64,000 nucleotides of DNA from Robbsia sp. KACC 23696. GTDB taxonomy: Bacteria > Pseudomonadota > Gammaproteobacteria > Burkholderiales > Burkholderiaceae. The stretch's first letter is position 1. Each line of letters begins with the position of its first letter. Below are positions 16,844-25,225 of the stretch, piece by piece. The translations under genes and the position numbers were made by a program. The notes below the pieces were generated by a model, which had not been told where the DNA came from, ran no database searches, and worked only from the letters and a program-made list of their open reading frames with translations. The stretch covers positions 496,001 to 560,000 of the forward strand of contig NZ_CP156627.1 of assembly GCF_039852015.1 (NCBI RefSeq), written 5' to 3'.

Positions 16844-18388
16844 ATGCCCATCCCTCATCCCACGATCCACGACGTCGTCATTGCCGGCGCCGGTCCGGTC
16901 GGCCTGTTTCTCGCTTGTGAGTTGCGCCTCGCCGGATTATCGGTACAGGTTCTGGAACAGGCGGAACACCCCCACTCGCCCTTGAAGTCGCTTCCCTTCG
17001 GCATGCGCGGACTGTCGATTCCCACGCTCGAAGCGTTCTATCGTCGCGGACTGCTGGACGACCTCCTCGCTCCGCGCGCCGCCGCTGCCGAGGCCGATAA
17101 CGCTGCCCCACGCGGCGCCCACTGGATGCACCAGCAACGTCGTCCGGGCGGCCATTTCGCCGGCATTCAGTTCTTTCACGACAAGATCGAGACGCAGAAC
17201 TGGCCCTACCGCCTGGCCAATCCGGCAGACACCCCGATGGCGAGCGATATGGCTTGCATCGAATCGATTTTGCTCACGCGCGCCACCATGCTGGGCGTCG
17301 CGATACGGCGCCGTGTCCTCGTCAGCGATCTCGAACAGTCCGATGACGGCGTACGCATTCGAGCCGACCAGGAGACCTTTCACGGTCGATGGCTTGTTGG
17401 CTGCGATGGCGGACGCAGTACGGTACGAAAAGCCGCCGGCTTCGCGTTCGTCGGCACCGATGCCGAGTTCACCGGCTATTCCGTATCGGTCACGCTGGAC
17501 GATGCGGACACGCTCACGCCAGGTCGGCATTTCACGGCGAATGGCATGTACACGTATCAAAAGCCCGGCATCATCGCCATGGTCGATTTCGACGGCGGCG
17601 CGCATCACCGACGCAAGGACCTTTCCGTGGAACATGTTCAGGCGGTGCTCCGTCGCATCACCGATACCGATGTCACCGTGTCGGCCTTGCATCTCGCAAC
17701 GACGTGGAGCGATCGCGCCTATCAGGCCGCGGCCTATCGCAAAGGGCGTGTCTTGCTGGCAGGCGATGCGGCACATATCCATTCGCCACTGGGTGGCCAG
17801 GGACTGAACCTCGGACTCGGCGACGCGATGAATATCGGATGGAAACTGGCGGCAACGGTGCGAGGCGATGCGCCCGACGGCCTGCTCGACAGCTATTTCT
17901 CGGAAAGACATCCGGTGGGCCGCCGCGTCCTCGACTGGTCGCGCGCGCAGGTCGCCGTGATGCGCCCGACGCAAAGCGCTCGCGCATTGGAGGCACTGAT
18001 TCGCGATCTTATCGAGACGCGTGACGGCGCGACCTATTTCGCCGAACGCTTATGGGGCGTATCGTTGCAGTACGACCTCGACGGCAGCCACCCATTGATC
18101 GGACGCAGCGCCCCGGATTTCACCCTGGCGGATGGATCGCGGTTGGCAGGTCACCTCACGAATGGCCCGGGCGTCTTGCTCGATTTCGACGCGCGCAAGC
18201 CACTGCAAGCGCTCGCTACGAGCTGGGGCTCGCGGATTGTCTATGTTGGCGGCACGCCCGCGGACAGCTTGGGTCTCGGTGCCGTTTTGGTACGCCCCGA
18301 TGGCGTCGTCGCGTGGGCGGCAGAAGGGGCATCGTTCGATCGCGCCGAACTGGTCGACGCGGTGGCGCGTTGGTTCGGCGTGCCGTAA
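16844..18388 (+). CDS. FAD-dependent aromatic-ring monooxygenase (PheA/TfdB/MhpA type)
   Basis: The 514-residue enzyme has the three FAD sites of the group A hydroxylases: VVIAGAGPVGLFLACELRLAG at residue 11, the DG motif in WLVGCDGGRSTVRKAAG near 185, and the GD motif in GRVLLAGDAAHIHSPLGGQGLNLGLGDA near 300. A thioredoxin-like C-terminal domain follows (about 420-514), as in PheA/RdmE proteins. These enzymes use NAD(P)H and oxygen to hydroxylate phenols or polyketides; the substrate is unknown. Its last 148 bases overlap the convergent LysR gene antisense. Confidence 0.87.
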   Translation: MPIPHPTIHDVVIAGAGPVGLFLACELRLAGLSVQVLEQAEHPHSPLKSLPFGMRGLSIPTLEAFYRRGLLDDLLAPRAAAAEADNAAPRGAHWMHQQRRPGGHFAGIQFFHDKIETQNWPYRLANPADTPMASDMACIESILLTRATMLGVAIRRRVLVSDLEQSDDGVRIRADQETFHGRWLVGCDGGRSTVRKAAGFAFVGTDAEFTGYSVSVTLDDADTLTPGRHFTANGMYTYQKPGIIAMVDFDGGAHHRRKDLSVEHVQAVLRRITDTDVTVSALHLATTWSDRAYQAAAYRKGRVLLAGDAAHIHSPLGGQGLNLGLGDAMNIGWKLAATVRGDAPDGLLDSYFSERHPVGRRVLDWSRAQVAVMRPTQSARALEALIRDLIETRDGATYFAERLWGVSLQYDLDGSHPLIGRSAPDFTLADGSRLAGHLTNGPGVLLDFDARKPLQALATSWGSRIVYVGGTPADSLGLGAVLVRPDGVVAWAAEGASFDRAELVDAVARWFGVP

Positions 18389-19284
18389 ATCAGCGCGATG
18401 TGTTCCGTGATGCTGTCCAACACGATGGACGTCAGTCGCTTCACGGCAATACTCGGCTCCGCCTCCGCGCGGTGCAGTGCCAGTGTCACGTTCGGCAACA
18501 GTGGCAGGCCTGCGGTCTCGGGATCGAGCGCGACCAGCGTATCGGGCATGCTGATCGTCGTACGCAAGGTGATCCCGAGCCCCGCCGCGCTGGCAGCCCA
18601 TAGACCCGATAAACTGGGCGTCGTGAATACCAGACGCCAGGGAATGCCCGCAGCGTCCAAGGCGGCGACACCGGCAGCGCGGAACGAACATGGCATATCG
18701 AAAGCGACCAGCGGCAGCGCATCTGCCGCGGCCCTGCCCGCAAGCATCGTCGTCGCCGAATCGCGACGCGCGATCCAGGCGATGGGCAGTTCGGCGACCC
18801 GCTGTGCATGCGGCGCATCGCCGTTATCGCCCCAGACCAAGGCGATATCCAGTTCGCCCCGGATCGTTTTTTCCATCAGGGGCGCGCTACGATCCACTTG
18901 GACTTCCACCCGAACCTTCGGATGCGCGCGCGCGAACTGTCCCAAAACGGCGGGCAAAAACGTGTCGGCAAAATCTTGCGGCAGGCCGAGTCGAACCCAC
19001 CCCTCCAGATCCGCGCCACGGATCGTGTCGACAGCTTCGTCGTTCAGCTCCAGCAGGCGCCGGGCATAGCTGAGCAAAGCCTCGCCCGCCGTCGTCAGAG
19101 CCAAGCCCCGTCCCGATTTCTTGACCAGCGTCTGGCCTATCTGATCCTCGAGCTTGCGCAACTGACTGCTAACCGCGGACTGCGAACGCCCGAGCCGGTC
19201 CGCCGCACGCGCAAAACTCCCTAGCTCGAAGCCGGTGACGAAAGTGCGCAGCACGTCCATGTCGAGATTGGTGCGAAGAGACAT
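18241..19284 (-). CDS. LysR-family regulator with extended C-terminus overlapping the monooxygenase
   Basis: The N-terminal winged helix (LDMDVLRTFVTGFELGSFARAADRLGRSQSAVSSQLRKLE) and the effector domain from about residue 95 are typical of LysR proteins. The usual domain ends near residue 298; about 49 further residues rich in Ser/Thr/Ala/Pro are encoded by bases that are also the 3' end of the monooxygenase gene on the other strand. The tail looks like read-through into an antisense frame rather than a domain. It converges on the monooxygenase, so regulation of that gene is possible but not shown by a shared promoter. Confidence 0.83.
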   Translation of the reverse strand: MSLRTNLDMDVLRTFVTGFELGSFARAADRLGRSQSAVSSQLRKLEDQIGQTLVKKSGRGLALTTAGEALLSYARRLLELNDEAVDTIRGADLEGWVRLGLPQDFADTFLPAVLGQFARAHPKVRVEVQVDRSAPLMEKTIRGELDIALVWGDNGDAPHAQRVAELPIAWIARRDSATTMLAGRAAADALPLVAFDMPCSFRAAGVAALDAAGIPWRLVFTTPSLSGLWAASAAGLGITLRTTISMPDTLVALDPETAGLPLLPNVTLALHRAEAEPSIAVKRLTSIVLDSITEHIALIYGTPNQRATASTSSARSNDAPSAAHATTPSGRTKTAPRPKLSAGVPPT

Positions 19285-19324
19285 GCTGCGGTTATTCCGG
19301 TTGGTTTATCTCGAAAACACGGTT

Positions 19325-19948
19325 TTATCGAAGTATAGCGTCTGGCTCGCCTGGCACGTCGACCAATCGATCGCCCTTCGGCGCGGAGACGTGCAGAATC
19401 GCGTAGCTGTGTTGATCCTGGGGCAGTGCAGCTTGCGTTTGGCGCCAAAAAGAAAAACGGGCGAGCTGCCCGGTATGGAGATCCAAGCCGACAGCGCGGA
19501 TCAACGGCCCGTCCGTGCTCGCCAGGGCATCCGATGCCGCCTGAATCTCGCGCGAACGCAGCACCGCTAAATCGCTTTCACGCGGCACAAACAGCGTTTC
19601 CCGTGTCACAGACGCAATCGAGGAAAAATCATCGTTCAGCATCGCGGGAGATCGCGCGAATACGAACGATGGCCAGGTATGCATCGACGGCGGCCCGAAT
19701 GCGTCTTTGACAGCGCGAAAAGCCGGCCCGGTGAGGAATGGCCACATTGACTCGGTCCGCGGCCAAAGATATATCGGCGCATATTCGTTGGTCGTGGCGC
19801 CGAAGCGGCCCTTCTCACGTATGGCAAAACATTTCAGTCCCAGACCGGGGAAATGGTCGAAGGCAGCCCCTTTGTCGATGACGCGGCGACGGATAATATG
19901 CATGTCGTAGTCGGCAGGCAGGTTTATTTCGTACTGCATAATCATCAT
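19325..19948 (-). CDS. DUF4865 family protein
   Basis: The protein of about 207 residues begins MMIMQYEINLPADYDMHIIRRRV, the characteristic start of DUF4865, and continues with GLGLKCFAIREKGRFGATTNEYAPIYLW and WPSFVFARSPAM. The ATG cluster at 19948 is preceded by GGAG. The family has no known activity, though the ferredoxin-like layout resembles dimeric alpha-beta barrel proteins. It directly follows the tautomerase gene (11 bases) and is probably co-transcribed with it. Confidence 0.78.
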   Translation of the reverse strand: MMIMQYEINLPADYDMHIIRRRVIDKGAAFDHFPGLGLKCFAIREKGRFGATTNEYAPIYLWPRTESMWPFLTGPAFRAVKDAFGPPSMHTWPSFVFARSPAMLNDDFSSIASVTRETLFVPRESDLAVLRSREIQAASDALASTDGPLIRAVGLDLHTGQLARFSFWRQTQAALPQDQHSYAILHVSAPKGDRLVDVPGEPDAILR

Positions 19949-19959
19949 GATGCATTCTC

Positions 19960-20361
19960 CTACGAGGGCGAGGCGTCATTCGGCACGTAGGACGCGATGC
20001 CGTTTCCGAAAGACCAATCGTCTTTGTCATTGAGCGTCAGATAGACAAGCACGTCCTCCGGACGCACTTGGGCATCCACGGACAGGCGCTCGCAAATAAT
20101 CCGATATAAAGCCTGCTTCTGCGCCGTATCGCGCCATCGCCCCGCCGTGATATGAACGACGACCAAGTCGTCCGTGCGCTCTATTCCGAGATAGTCCTTG
20201 TCGTAGATGAGCGTCTCCGCCGTGCGTTGCTCGATGATCTGGAAACGGTCTTTCAAGGGCGCTTTGAATGCCTCCACGAGCGCGTGATGGACGCCATCGG
20301 CAATCGCGCGGATCTGATCCGGCGACTTGCCCTTGAGAATCGATATACGGGTGAAAGGCAT
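19960..20361 (-). CDS. Tautomerase-family protein
   Basis: About 133 residues, starting MPFTRISILKGKSPDQIRAIADGVHHALVEAF. Removal of the initiator Met would expose the catalytic N-terminal proline of the tautomerase superfamily (4-oxalocrotonate tautomerase/MIF fold). A GGAG site lies before this ATG; the longer frame to 20406 would bury the proline and is rejected. The length fits the double-length Tautomerase_2 group. It is first gene of a two-gene unit with DUF4865. Confidence 0.83.
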   Translation of the reverse strand: MPFTRISILKGKSPDQIRAIADGVHHALVEAFKAPLKDRFQIIEQRTAETLIYDKDYLGIERTDDLVVVHITAGRWRDTAQKQALYRIICERLSVDAQVRPEDVLVYLTLNDKDDWSFGNGIASYVPNDASPS

Positions 20362-20425
20362 GGTCTTCTCCTCGATGCCAGGCGCGTGATCGCGCGGTAC
20401 AGACACAGCATATAGCGGCGCTAGT

Positions 20426-20473
20426 GTTCGGAATATTGGGAAATTTCCATACGTTCATGCGATATTTCCGAAC
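20426..20473. promoter_or_regulatory. Imperfect inverted repeat upstream of the tautomerase gene
   Basis: GTTCGGAATAT (20426-20436) pairs with ATATTTCCGAAC (20462-20473) with one bulged base, and GGAAATTTCC lies between them. It is 65-110 bases upstream of the tautomerase start and could be a regulator site. Confidence 0.4.
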
Positions 20474-20509
20474 GATGGGAGACGTAGCGGCTTCCCCTTG
20501 GCGTCTCAA

Positions 20510-20547
20510 TATTCTGTTATTTCTGTCTTGACAGAAATAACAGAATA
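20510..20547. promoter_or_regulatory. 38-bp perfect palindrome overlapping a -35 element
   Basis: Two perfect 18-base arms (20510-20527 and 20530-20547) flank a central TT. The right half creates TTGACA (20528-20533), followed after 17 bases by AAGAAT (20551-20556), a plausible promoter for the gene at 20619. It lies between two divergent genes, so it is not a terminator. It looks like an operator for a dimeric or tetrameric repressor. Confidence 0.6.
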
Positions 20548-20618
20548 AACAAGAATTCCCTCACTCCTGCGTTGCTATCAGCCGCAGCTCACCCCTTCGC
20601 GGTTATTGAGAGGCAATC

Positions 20619-21728
20619 ATGAAAGTCATCGTACTCGGCGGTTATGGCAACTTCGGCGCTCGTATTTGCCGCGTGCTGGCATTGGAATCCACGATCGAAC
20701 TGATCATTGCCGGCCCCGACCTTCGTCGCGCGACGGAATTTGCCGCACAACTTCCGGGGCACGCATCCGCTGTGGCGCTTCATTCGGCCGCGCCGGATTT
20801 CGCGCAGCGGCTCGATGAAGTGGGCGCGGCGTTGATGATCCATACCGCCGGGCCTTTCCAAGGTCAGTGCTACGACGTGGCGGAAGTGTGTGCCAAGGTC
20901 GGCATGCATTATGTCGATCTGGCCGACGGCCGGGGATTCGTCGAGGACTTCGCGCCGGCGCTCGATAGCGCATTTAAGGCCGCGGGACGGACCGCCATTA
21001 CCGGCGCGAGCACGCTGCCGGCGGTTTCATCCACGGTGGTGGACGCACTGCAAGCACGCTTCTCGCGCCTGCAGGATATCGATATCTGCATCGCACCGGC
21101 GCAACGGGCGCCGCGCGGCGTGGCAACCTTGGCCGCCATCCTGTCTTACTGCGGCGAGCCGTTCAAGGCCTGGCACGACAATCAGTGGCAGACAGTCAGC
21201 GGCTGGGCCAAGCCCCGTCAGGTTGCGTTTGCGCACATGCCGTCCCGTCTCGCGGCAGTGTGCGACGTCCCGGACCTCGCGCTGTTCCCACAACGCTATC
21301 CCACTGCGCGCAGCGTGATGTTCCGCGGCGCGCTGGAGGTGCCTTTTACGCAACGCACTCTCGCCCTATTGGCGGCATTGCGGCAGCGCGGTTTGATACC
21401 ACGCGTCAGCACGTTCACGACCTTGATGCATCGTGTGGGTTCCTTGTTCGACCGGCTCGGCACCGGTCTTGGCGGCATGTTCGTACGGGTGTCGGGACTG
21501 TCGACCGAAGGCCGGCCGCTGACGCTCGAATGGCATTTGAGCGTGGACGACAGCCACGGGCCGGAGATCTGCTGCATGCCGGCCATCCTGCTGGCACGAC
21601 GACTCGCACGCGGCGAATCGTTCGCCCCCGGCGCGCTATCCTGCATGGGCTTGTTGACACTCGATGAATTCCAGGTGGAATTCGATCGCTGGGGCGTCCG
21701 TACCGAAATACTGGAACGAACCGTTTGA
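20619..21728 (+). CDS. Saccharopine dehydrogenase-like NAD(P)-binding protein
   Basis: The 369-residue protein begins with a Rossmann fold (MKVIVLGGYGNFGARICRVLA) and the saccharopine-dehydrogenase NADP domain, including AALMIHTAGPFQGQCYDVAEVCAKVGMHYVDLADGRGFV and TAITGASTLPAVSSTVVDALQ. The C-terminal half is less distinctive. Members of this group include trans-acting enoyl reductases and uncharacterised oxidoreductases, so the substrate is open. It is alone on its strand, with a large palindrome overlapping its predicted promoter. Confidence 0.78.
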   Translation: MKVIVLGGYGNFGARICRVLALESTIELIIAGPDLRRATEFAAQLPGHASAVALHSAAPDFAQRLDEVGAALMIHTAGPFQGQCYDVAEVCAKVGMHYVDLADGRGFVEDFAPALDSAFKAAGRTAITGASTLPAVSSTVVDALQARFSRLQDIDICIAPAQRAPRGVATLAAILSYCGEPFKAWHDNQWQTVSGWAKPRQVAFAHMPSRLAAVCDVPDLALFPQRYPTARSVMFRGALEVPFTQRTLALLAALRQRGLIPRVSTFTTLMHRVGSLFDRLGTGLGGMFVRVSGLSTEGRPLTLEWHLSVDDSHGPEICCMPAILLARRLARGESFAPGALSCMGLLTLDEFQVEFDRWGVRTEILERTV

Positions 21729-21773
21729 ATCGCTGCCGTGTTTTGGCAGAGCGACGGCATTGCACGCCCGGTA

Positions 21774-22844
21774 TCAGTCGGCCAGCGTCACCGGCGCATT
21801 GGTCTGCGCGGTACCACACTGATAACAGTGTGGAAAAAACGAAAAGTTTCGGCCACCGCATCCGCAGATATTGAAGAGACGCAGCCCACAATGCACGCAG
21901 AACGTGGCATTGTCGCCTCCCAGGCTCCATTGCTTGTCACACGAGGGGCAGGTTTTTTTCGCTAGTGAACCTACCGCCTTTTCATAGCCGATGGTGCGGG
22001 CTCGCTCCCCTTGGTCCTGCTGCAACTCCAACTGCTTGCGCTCCGCATAGCGCTGGAAGGCCTTCAACATATAAAGACCGGCAAAAATCGTCAGCGCGAT
22101 ACCGACGAGGACTCTGACATAGCCACCGAAATCAGGCAGATAGGGCACAAGTTCGACGAAAAACGCACTTAGCGCGAACAGGCCGAAGCCATATACGAAG
22201 GGCCAATAACGCGTCTTGCGGAAACGGAAAAACAGGCCGATGGCAATCAGCAGTATCGGCAAGGTCAACGCAAGCCGCAACGCGAAAACCTGCATCTCGT
22301 ATTTACGCGTCGCTTTGTCGAGCCGTAGTTGGGTGAGCGCATCGGCGTTGGATACGTCCCGGTCCAATTGGGCCTGCGACGCCGCCAGCGGACGCTTCTG
22401 ATCATTGATCGCATCGATCTGATGTTGCCACTCGACCGCCGCAGCCTGCAGTGCATCTAACTTTCGCGTCCGTGCCAGTATCTCCGGATCCTTCGTCCCG
22501 TCCCCCGTCACGGCACGCGTGGCGAGCCAATTCTGAAAACTCTCTTTCTCATCGGCATAGGTTTTCTCGGCGCGATCGTGCAAGACGCCGAGTGTCGAGC
22601 CTTTTTCATTCAGTGCATCGAGCTGAGTCTGTACCTCGCGCTGACGCGCGTCGAGCCGCGCTTGTGCCGCGGCATCGGCGAATTGCGCGGCGGTTGGCGG
22701 CCCCCCGCGCGGCGCGAAAGCCATGTCGCGGATAACCAGGCTTCCCAGCGTATTGAGAAAGCCGGCCAACACGAGTGCTATCACCCATGAGCCAAGCCGA
22801 ACGAGACGACCGGGACTGGTGAGGCCGGCGCTGGTACGCATCAT
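21774..22844 (-). CDS. Membrane protein with coiled coil and C-terminal double zinc ribbon
   Basis: I do not recognise a named family. The 356-residue product has a hydrophobic N-terminal segment (about residues 18-40), a long Ala/Gln/Asp/Lys-rich stretch predicted helical or coiled (about 50-185), three or so membrane segments (about 188-275) and a charged helix. The tail holds CPSC, CVHC, CGCG and HCYQC within 45 residues, a pattern for two zinc-binding ribbons. It may be a membrane-anchored adaptor. It is in the same direction as the DUF817 gene after it, but about 1.1 kb of its own reading separates the two starts. Confidence 0.65.
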   Translation of the reverse strand: MMRTSAGLTSPGRLVRLGSWVIALVLAGFLNTLGSLVIRDMAFAPRGGPPTAAQFADAAAQARLDARQREVQTQLDALNEKGSTLGVLHDRAEKTYADEKESFQNWLATRAVTGDGTKDPEILARTRKLDALQAAAVEWQHQIDAINDQKRPLAASQAQLDRDVSNADALTQLRLDKATRKYEMQVFALRLALTLPILLIAIGLFFRFRKTRYWPFVYGFGLFALSAFFVELVPYLPDFGGYVRVLVGIALTIFAGLYMLKAFQRYAERKQLELQQDQGERARTIGYEKAVGSLAKKTCPSCDKQWSLGGDNATFCVHCGLRLFNICGCGGRNFSFFPHCYQCGTAQTNAPVTLAD

Positions 22845-22867
22845 CGCTTGTTTCCTTTAACGTCGAC

Positions 22868-23731
22868 TCAGGCCACGTACTTCACCGGTCGCTTGACGAG
22901 CGTGACGATCACGTAGCTCATGATCGTCAGCATAAACCACGCGCCCAGCTTGTGGATGGATACCATACTCCAACCGTCGCGCTGACTCGGATATAGCCAT
23001 GCATGGCTGAACGTCCCGAGATTCTCGGAAAACCAAATGAAAAGAGCGATCAGGACGAAGGACAGCAACATCGGCATCCGATGGAAGGTGCGGCCGATAC
23101 GGAAGTAGACCATACACCGCCGGAAGGCAAACGCCGTCCATAGCATCAATACGTATCGACAATCGATCCAGTAGTGGTGCAAGAAGAAATTGGCGTAGAT
23201 GCCTAGCGTCAGCGCCCCCGTCTGGCGCAGTCCGGGATGTCCGGTAAAACGAAGATCGAAAGCGCGACACGCGCGGGCGATATAGCTACCCACAGAGGCA
23301 TACATAAAACCGCTGAAGAGCGGTACCCCGCCGATATGCAGATAACTCGCTTCCGGGTAGACCCATGATCCAACCGCCGTCTTGAACACTTCCATTGCCG
23401 TACCGGCAACGTGAAACAGCAGGATCACCGCGACCTCGTCCCAGGTTTCCAAACCGAGGCGCAACATCATGCATTGAATCGCGATCGCGAGGAGCGTCAG
23501 AAAGTCGTAGCGCGGCAGCACCGCATCCGCAGGATAAAACCAATGCGTCAGCAGCAACGCCAACAGCATCAAGCCGCCAAACAAGCTGACCCATGCCTGT
23601 TTGACGCCGAATAAAATAAAGGCGCGCACGCCGCGGGAAAATCCAGTGTCACCGGAGCGATTGCCCAGCACCCGCATTTCGATTCGGTGCATCCACTCGC
23701 CCCACCGTGAGGCCCGTATTTCGATCTGCAT
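22868..23731 (-). CDS. DUF817 family membrane protein
   Basis: The protein of about 287 residues has some seven hydrophobic segments and matches the DUF817 (YoaT-like) pattern, including LRLGLETWDEVAVILLFHVAGTAMEVFKTAVGSWVYPE, HIGGVPLFSGFMYASVGSYIARA and MSYVIVTLVKRP at the C-terminus. The start at 23731 is an ATG; the longer frame to 23929 runs into the GGDEF gene. Function is unknown; conserved Glu, Lys and Trp residues in the second block suggest a catalytic or binding site in the membrane. Confidence 0.75.
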   Translation of the reverse strand: MQIEIRASRWGEWMHRIEMRVLGNRSGDTGFSRGVRAFILFGVKQAWVSLFGGLMLLALLLTHWFYPADAVLPRYDFLTLLAIAIQCMMLRLGLETWDEVAVILLFHVAGTAMEVFKTAVGSWVYPEASYLHIGGVPLFSGFMYASVGSYIARACRAFDLRFTGHPGLRQTGALTLGIYANFFLHHYWIDCRYVLMLWTAFAFRRCMVYFRIGRTFHRMPMLLSFVLIALFIWFSENLGTFSHAWLYPSQRDGWSMVSIHKLGAWFMLTIMSYVIVTLVKRPVKYVA

Positions 23732-23778
23732 CGGTCTTATCGTTTTCTTTATTTTTAAGATTGCCGGCGTCGACCGAT

Positions 23779-25080
23779 CTAACCCAGTTCGACGCGGTTT
23801 CGCCCGGACGCTTTTGCCCGGTAAAGGGCAATGTCGGCGCGCTTCATAAATGCCTCGACATCGCGCTCGCCTTCGGCGCAGGTCACGACGCCGATACTGA
23901 CGGTGAACGGAATGGGCGCGCCAGGCCAATCGTGCTGGAAGGCCTGCTGTTCGAAACGCAGACGCAAAGCATCGGCAATCTGCAGGGCATGCGTGGCGTC
24001 GGTACCCGGCAGCGCCGCCACAAATTCCTCGCCGCCCCAGCGGGCGAATAAATGCGGCTGAGGCGTCATCGACTCGCCGACCTTCGCCAGCGCCCGAAGC
24101 ACCTCGTCGCCGGCATCATGGCCATGACTATCGTTGATGTCCTTGAAGAGATCGATGTCCAGAATGAACACCGATAGCGGCTCGCCGCTCCCCAGCGCTT
24201 TTTGTGCAAACTCCAGGAAGCCGCGCCGATTCGGCAGCCCTGTCAACGCATCGGTCGAAGCTTGCGTCTTCAGCAACGTCATCAGCCGCGCACGATCGGT
24301 AATATCGCGCACGACCGCCATGAATTCGATGGCGCCATTCAACTCGATTTTCGAGACGGCGATCTCCACCGGGATGATCGATCCGTCGCGATGCTGGCCG
24401 AAGACACTATTCGTGTCGTCCATCTTGGGGGGCGTTGCCTGACGAACGCTAGGCTGGTAGGTATCCGCGAATTGCTGGACCTTTCTGCGATGGTCGGCCC
24501 GAAACTTCTCCGGCAGCAAGGTGACGATCGGCTTTCCCAATACTTCCGCCGCGGTATAACCGAAAAGATTTTCCGCCGCCCGATTGAATAGCGTGATGTT
24601 ATGTTGCTCGTTCATCGTCACGATCGCGTCATACGCCAGATCGACCAACGCACGATACCGCGAGGTGTTCGCATCCGGCGCCGCCGCGGTTTCGCGCTTT
24701 ACGCGAACGTCGATACCGGTGAGCAACAGTGCGTGCATCGCGCGCGCGCCTTCGGCAGCCTGACGGATCCGCTTGATCGAAAAGCGCCATGCCGCGCTGC
24801 CATGGCGAAAGTCGACCATCGGCTGTGGCGCATCGGCCTCACGATCCATGAAGGAGGCGATGAGTCCGTCGCGGAACGCGCCGTACTCCGCCCCCGGAAA
24901 TAGGGTGTCGAACGCCACGGGGAACGTGGGTTCGGCCTTGCCTGTAGCATCGGAAAGCCGACGAAAGGGATCGTTGCACGCAGTGATGACAAGCGCGCCA
25001 CCCGCGTCACGCCCAATCAGGGCAACGCATGGCTCGAGGTCGTCCGCGGGAAGAATCGGCGGCTTGGACCGATCTGACAT
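23779..25080 (-). CDS. PAS-GGDEF diguanylate cyclase
   Basis: The 433-residue protein has two PAS domains (about residues 12-125 and 140-265; the second has ALVDLAYDAIVTMNEQHNITLFNRAAENLFGYTAAEVLG) and a C-terminal GGDEF domain (about 270-433) with the intact active loop RWGGEEF and the substrate-binding block DIDLFKDINDSHGHDAGDEVL. It should make cyclic di-GMP in response to a signal sensed by PAS. The usual RxxD inhibitory site is not obvious. No EAL domain follows. It precedes the DUF817 gene on the same strand by 47 bases. Confidence 0.88.
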   Translation of the reverse strand: MSDRSKPPILPADDLEPCVALIGRDAGGALVITACNDPFRRLSDATGKAEPTFPVAFDTLFPGAEYGAFRDGLIASFMDREADAPQPMVDFRHGSAAWRFSIKRIRQAAEGARAMHALLLTGIDVRVKRETAAAPDANTSRYRALVDLAYDAIVTMNEQHNITLFNRAAENLFGYTAAEVLGKPIVTLLPEKFRADHRRKVQQFADTYQPSVRQATPPKMDDTNSVFGQHRDGSIIPVEIAVSKIELNGAIEFMAVVRDITDRARLMTLLKTQASTDALTGLPNRRGFLEFAQKALGSGEPLSVFILDIDLFKDINDSHGHDAGDEVLRALAKVGESMTPQPHLFARWGGEEFVAALPGTDATHALQIADALRLRFEQQAFQHDWPGAPIPFTVSIGVVTCAEGERDVEAFMKRADIALYRAKASGRNRVELG

Positions 25081-25225
25081 ATCGTCACCTTACAAATACC
25101 TTATTTCATTTTAAAGATTATATGGCAGGTTCAATTCTCGCATAAGCCCGATGCGACAATTTAATAAATGATCCTCCGAAATTCGCCCTATCTTCTTTAC
25201 AAATGCGGTAATGCGCGGCCGTCGA

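Noticed and set aside
20510-20547. Reading the 38-bp palindrome as a transcription terminator
   Set aside because: It lies between divergent gene starts, no gene ends nearby, and no T run follows either arm.
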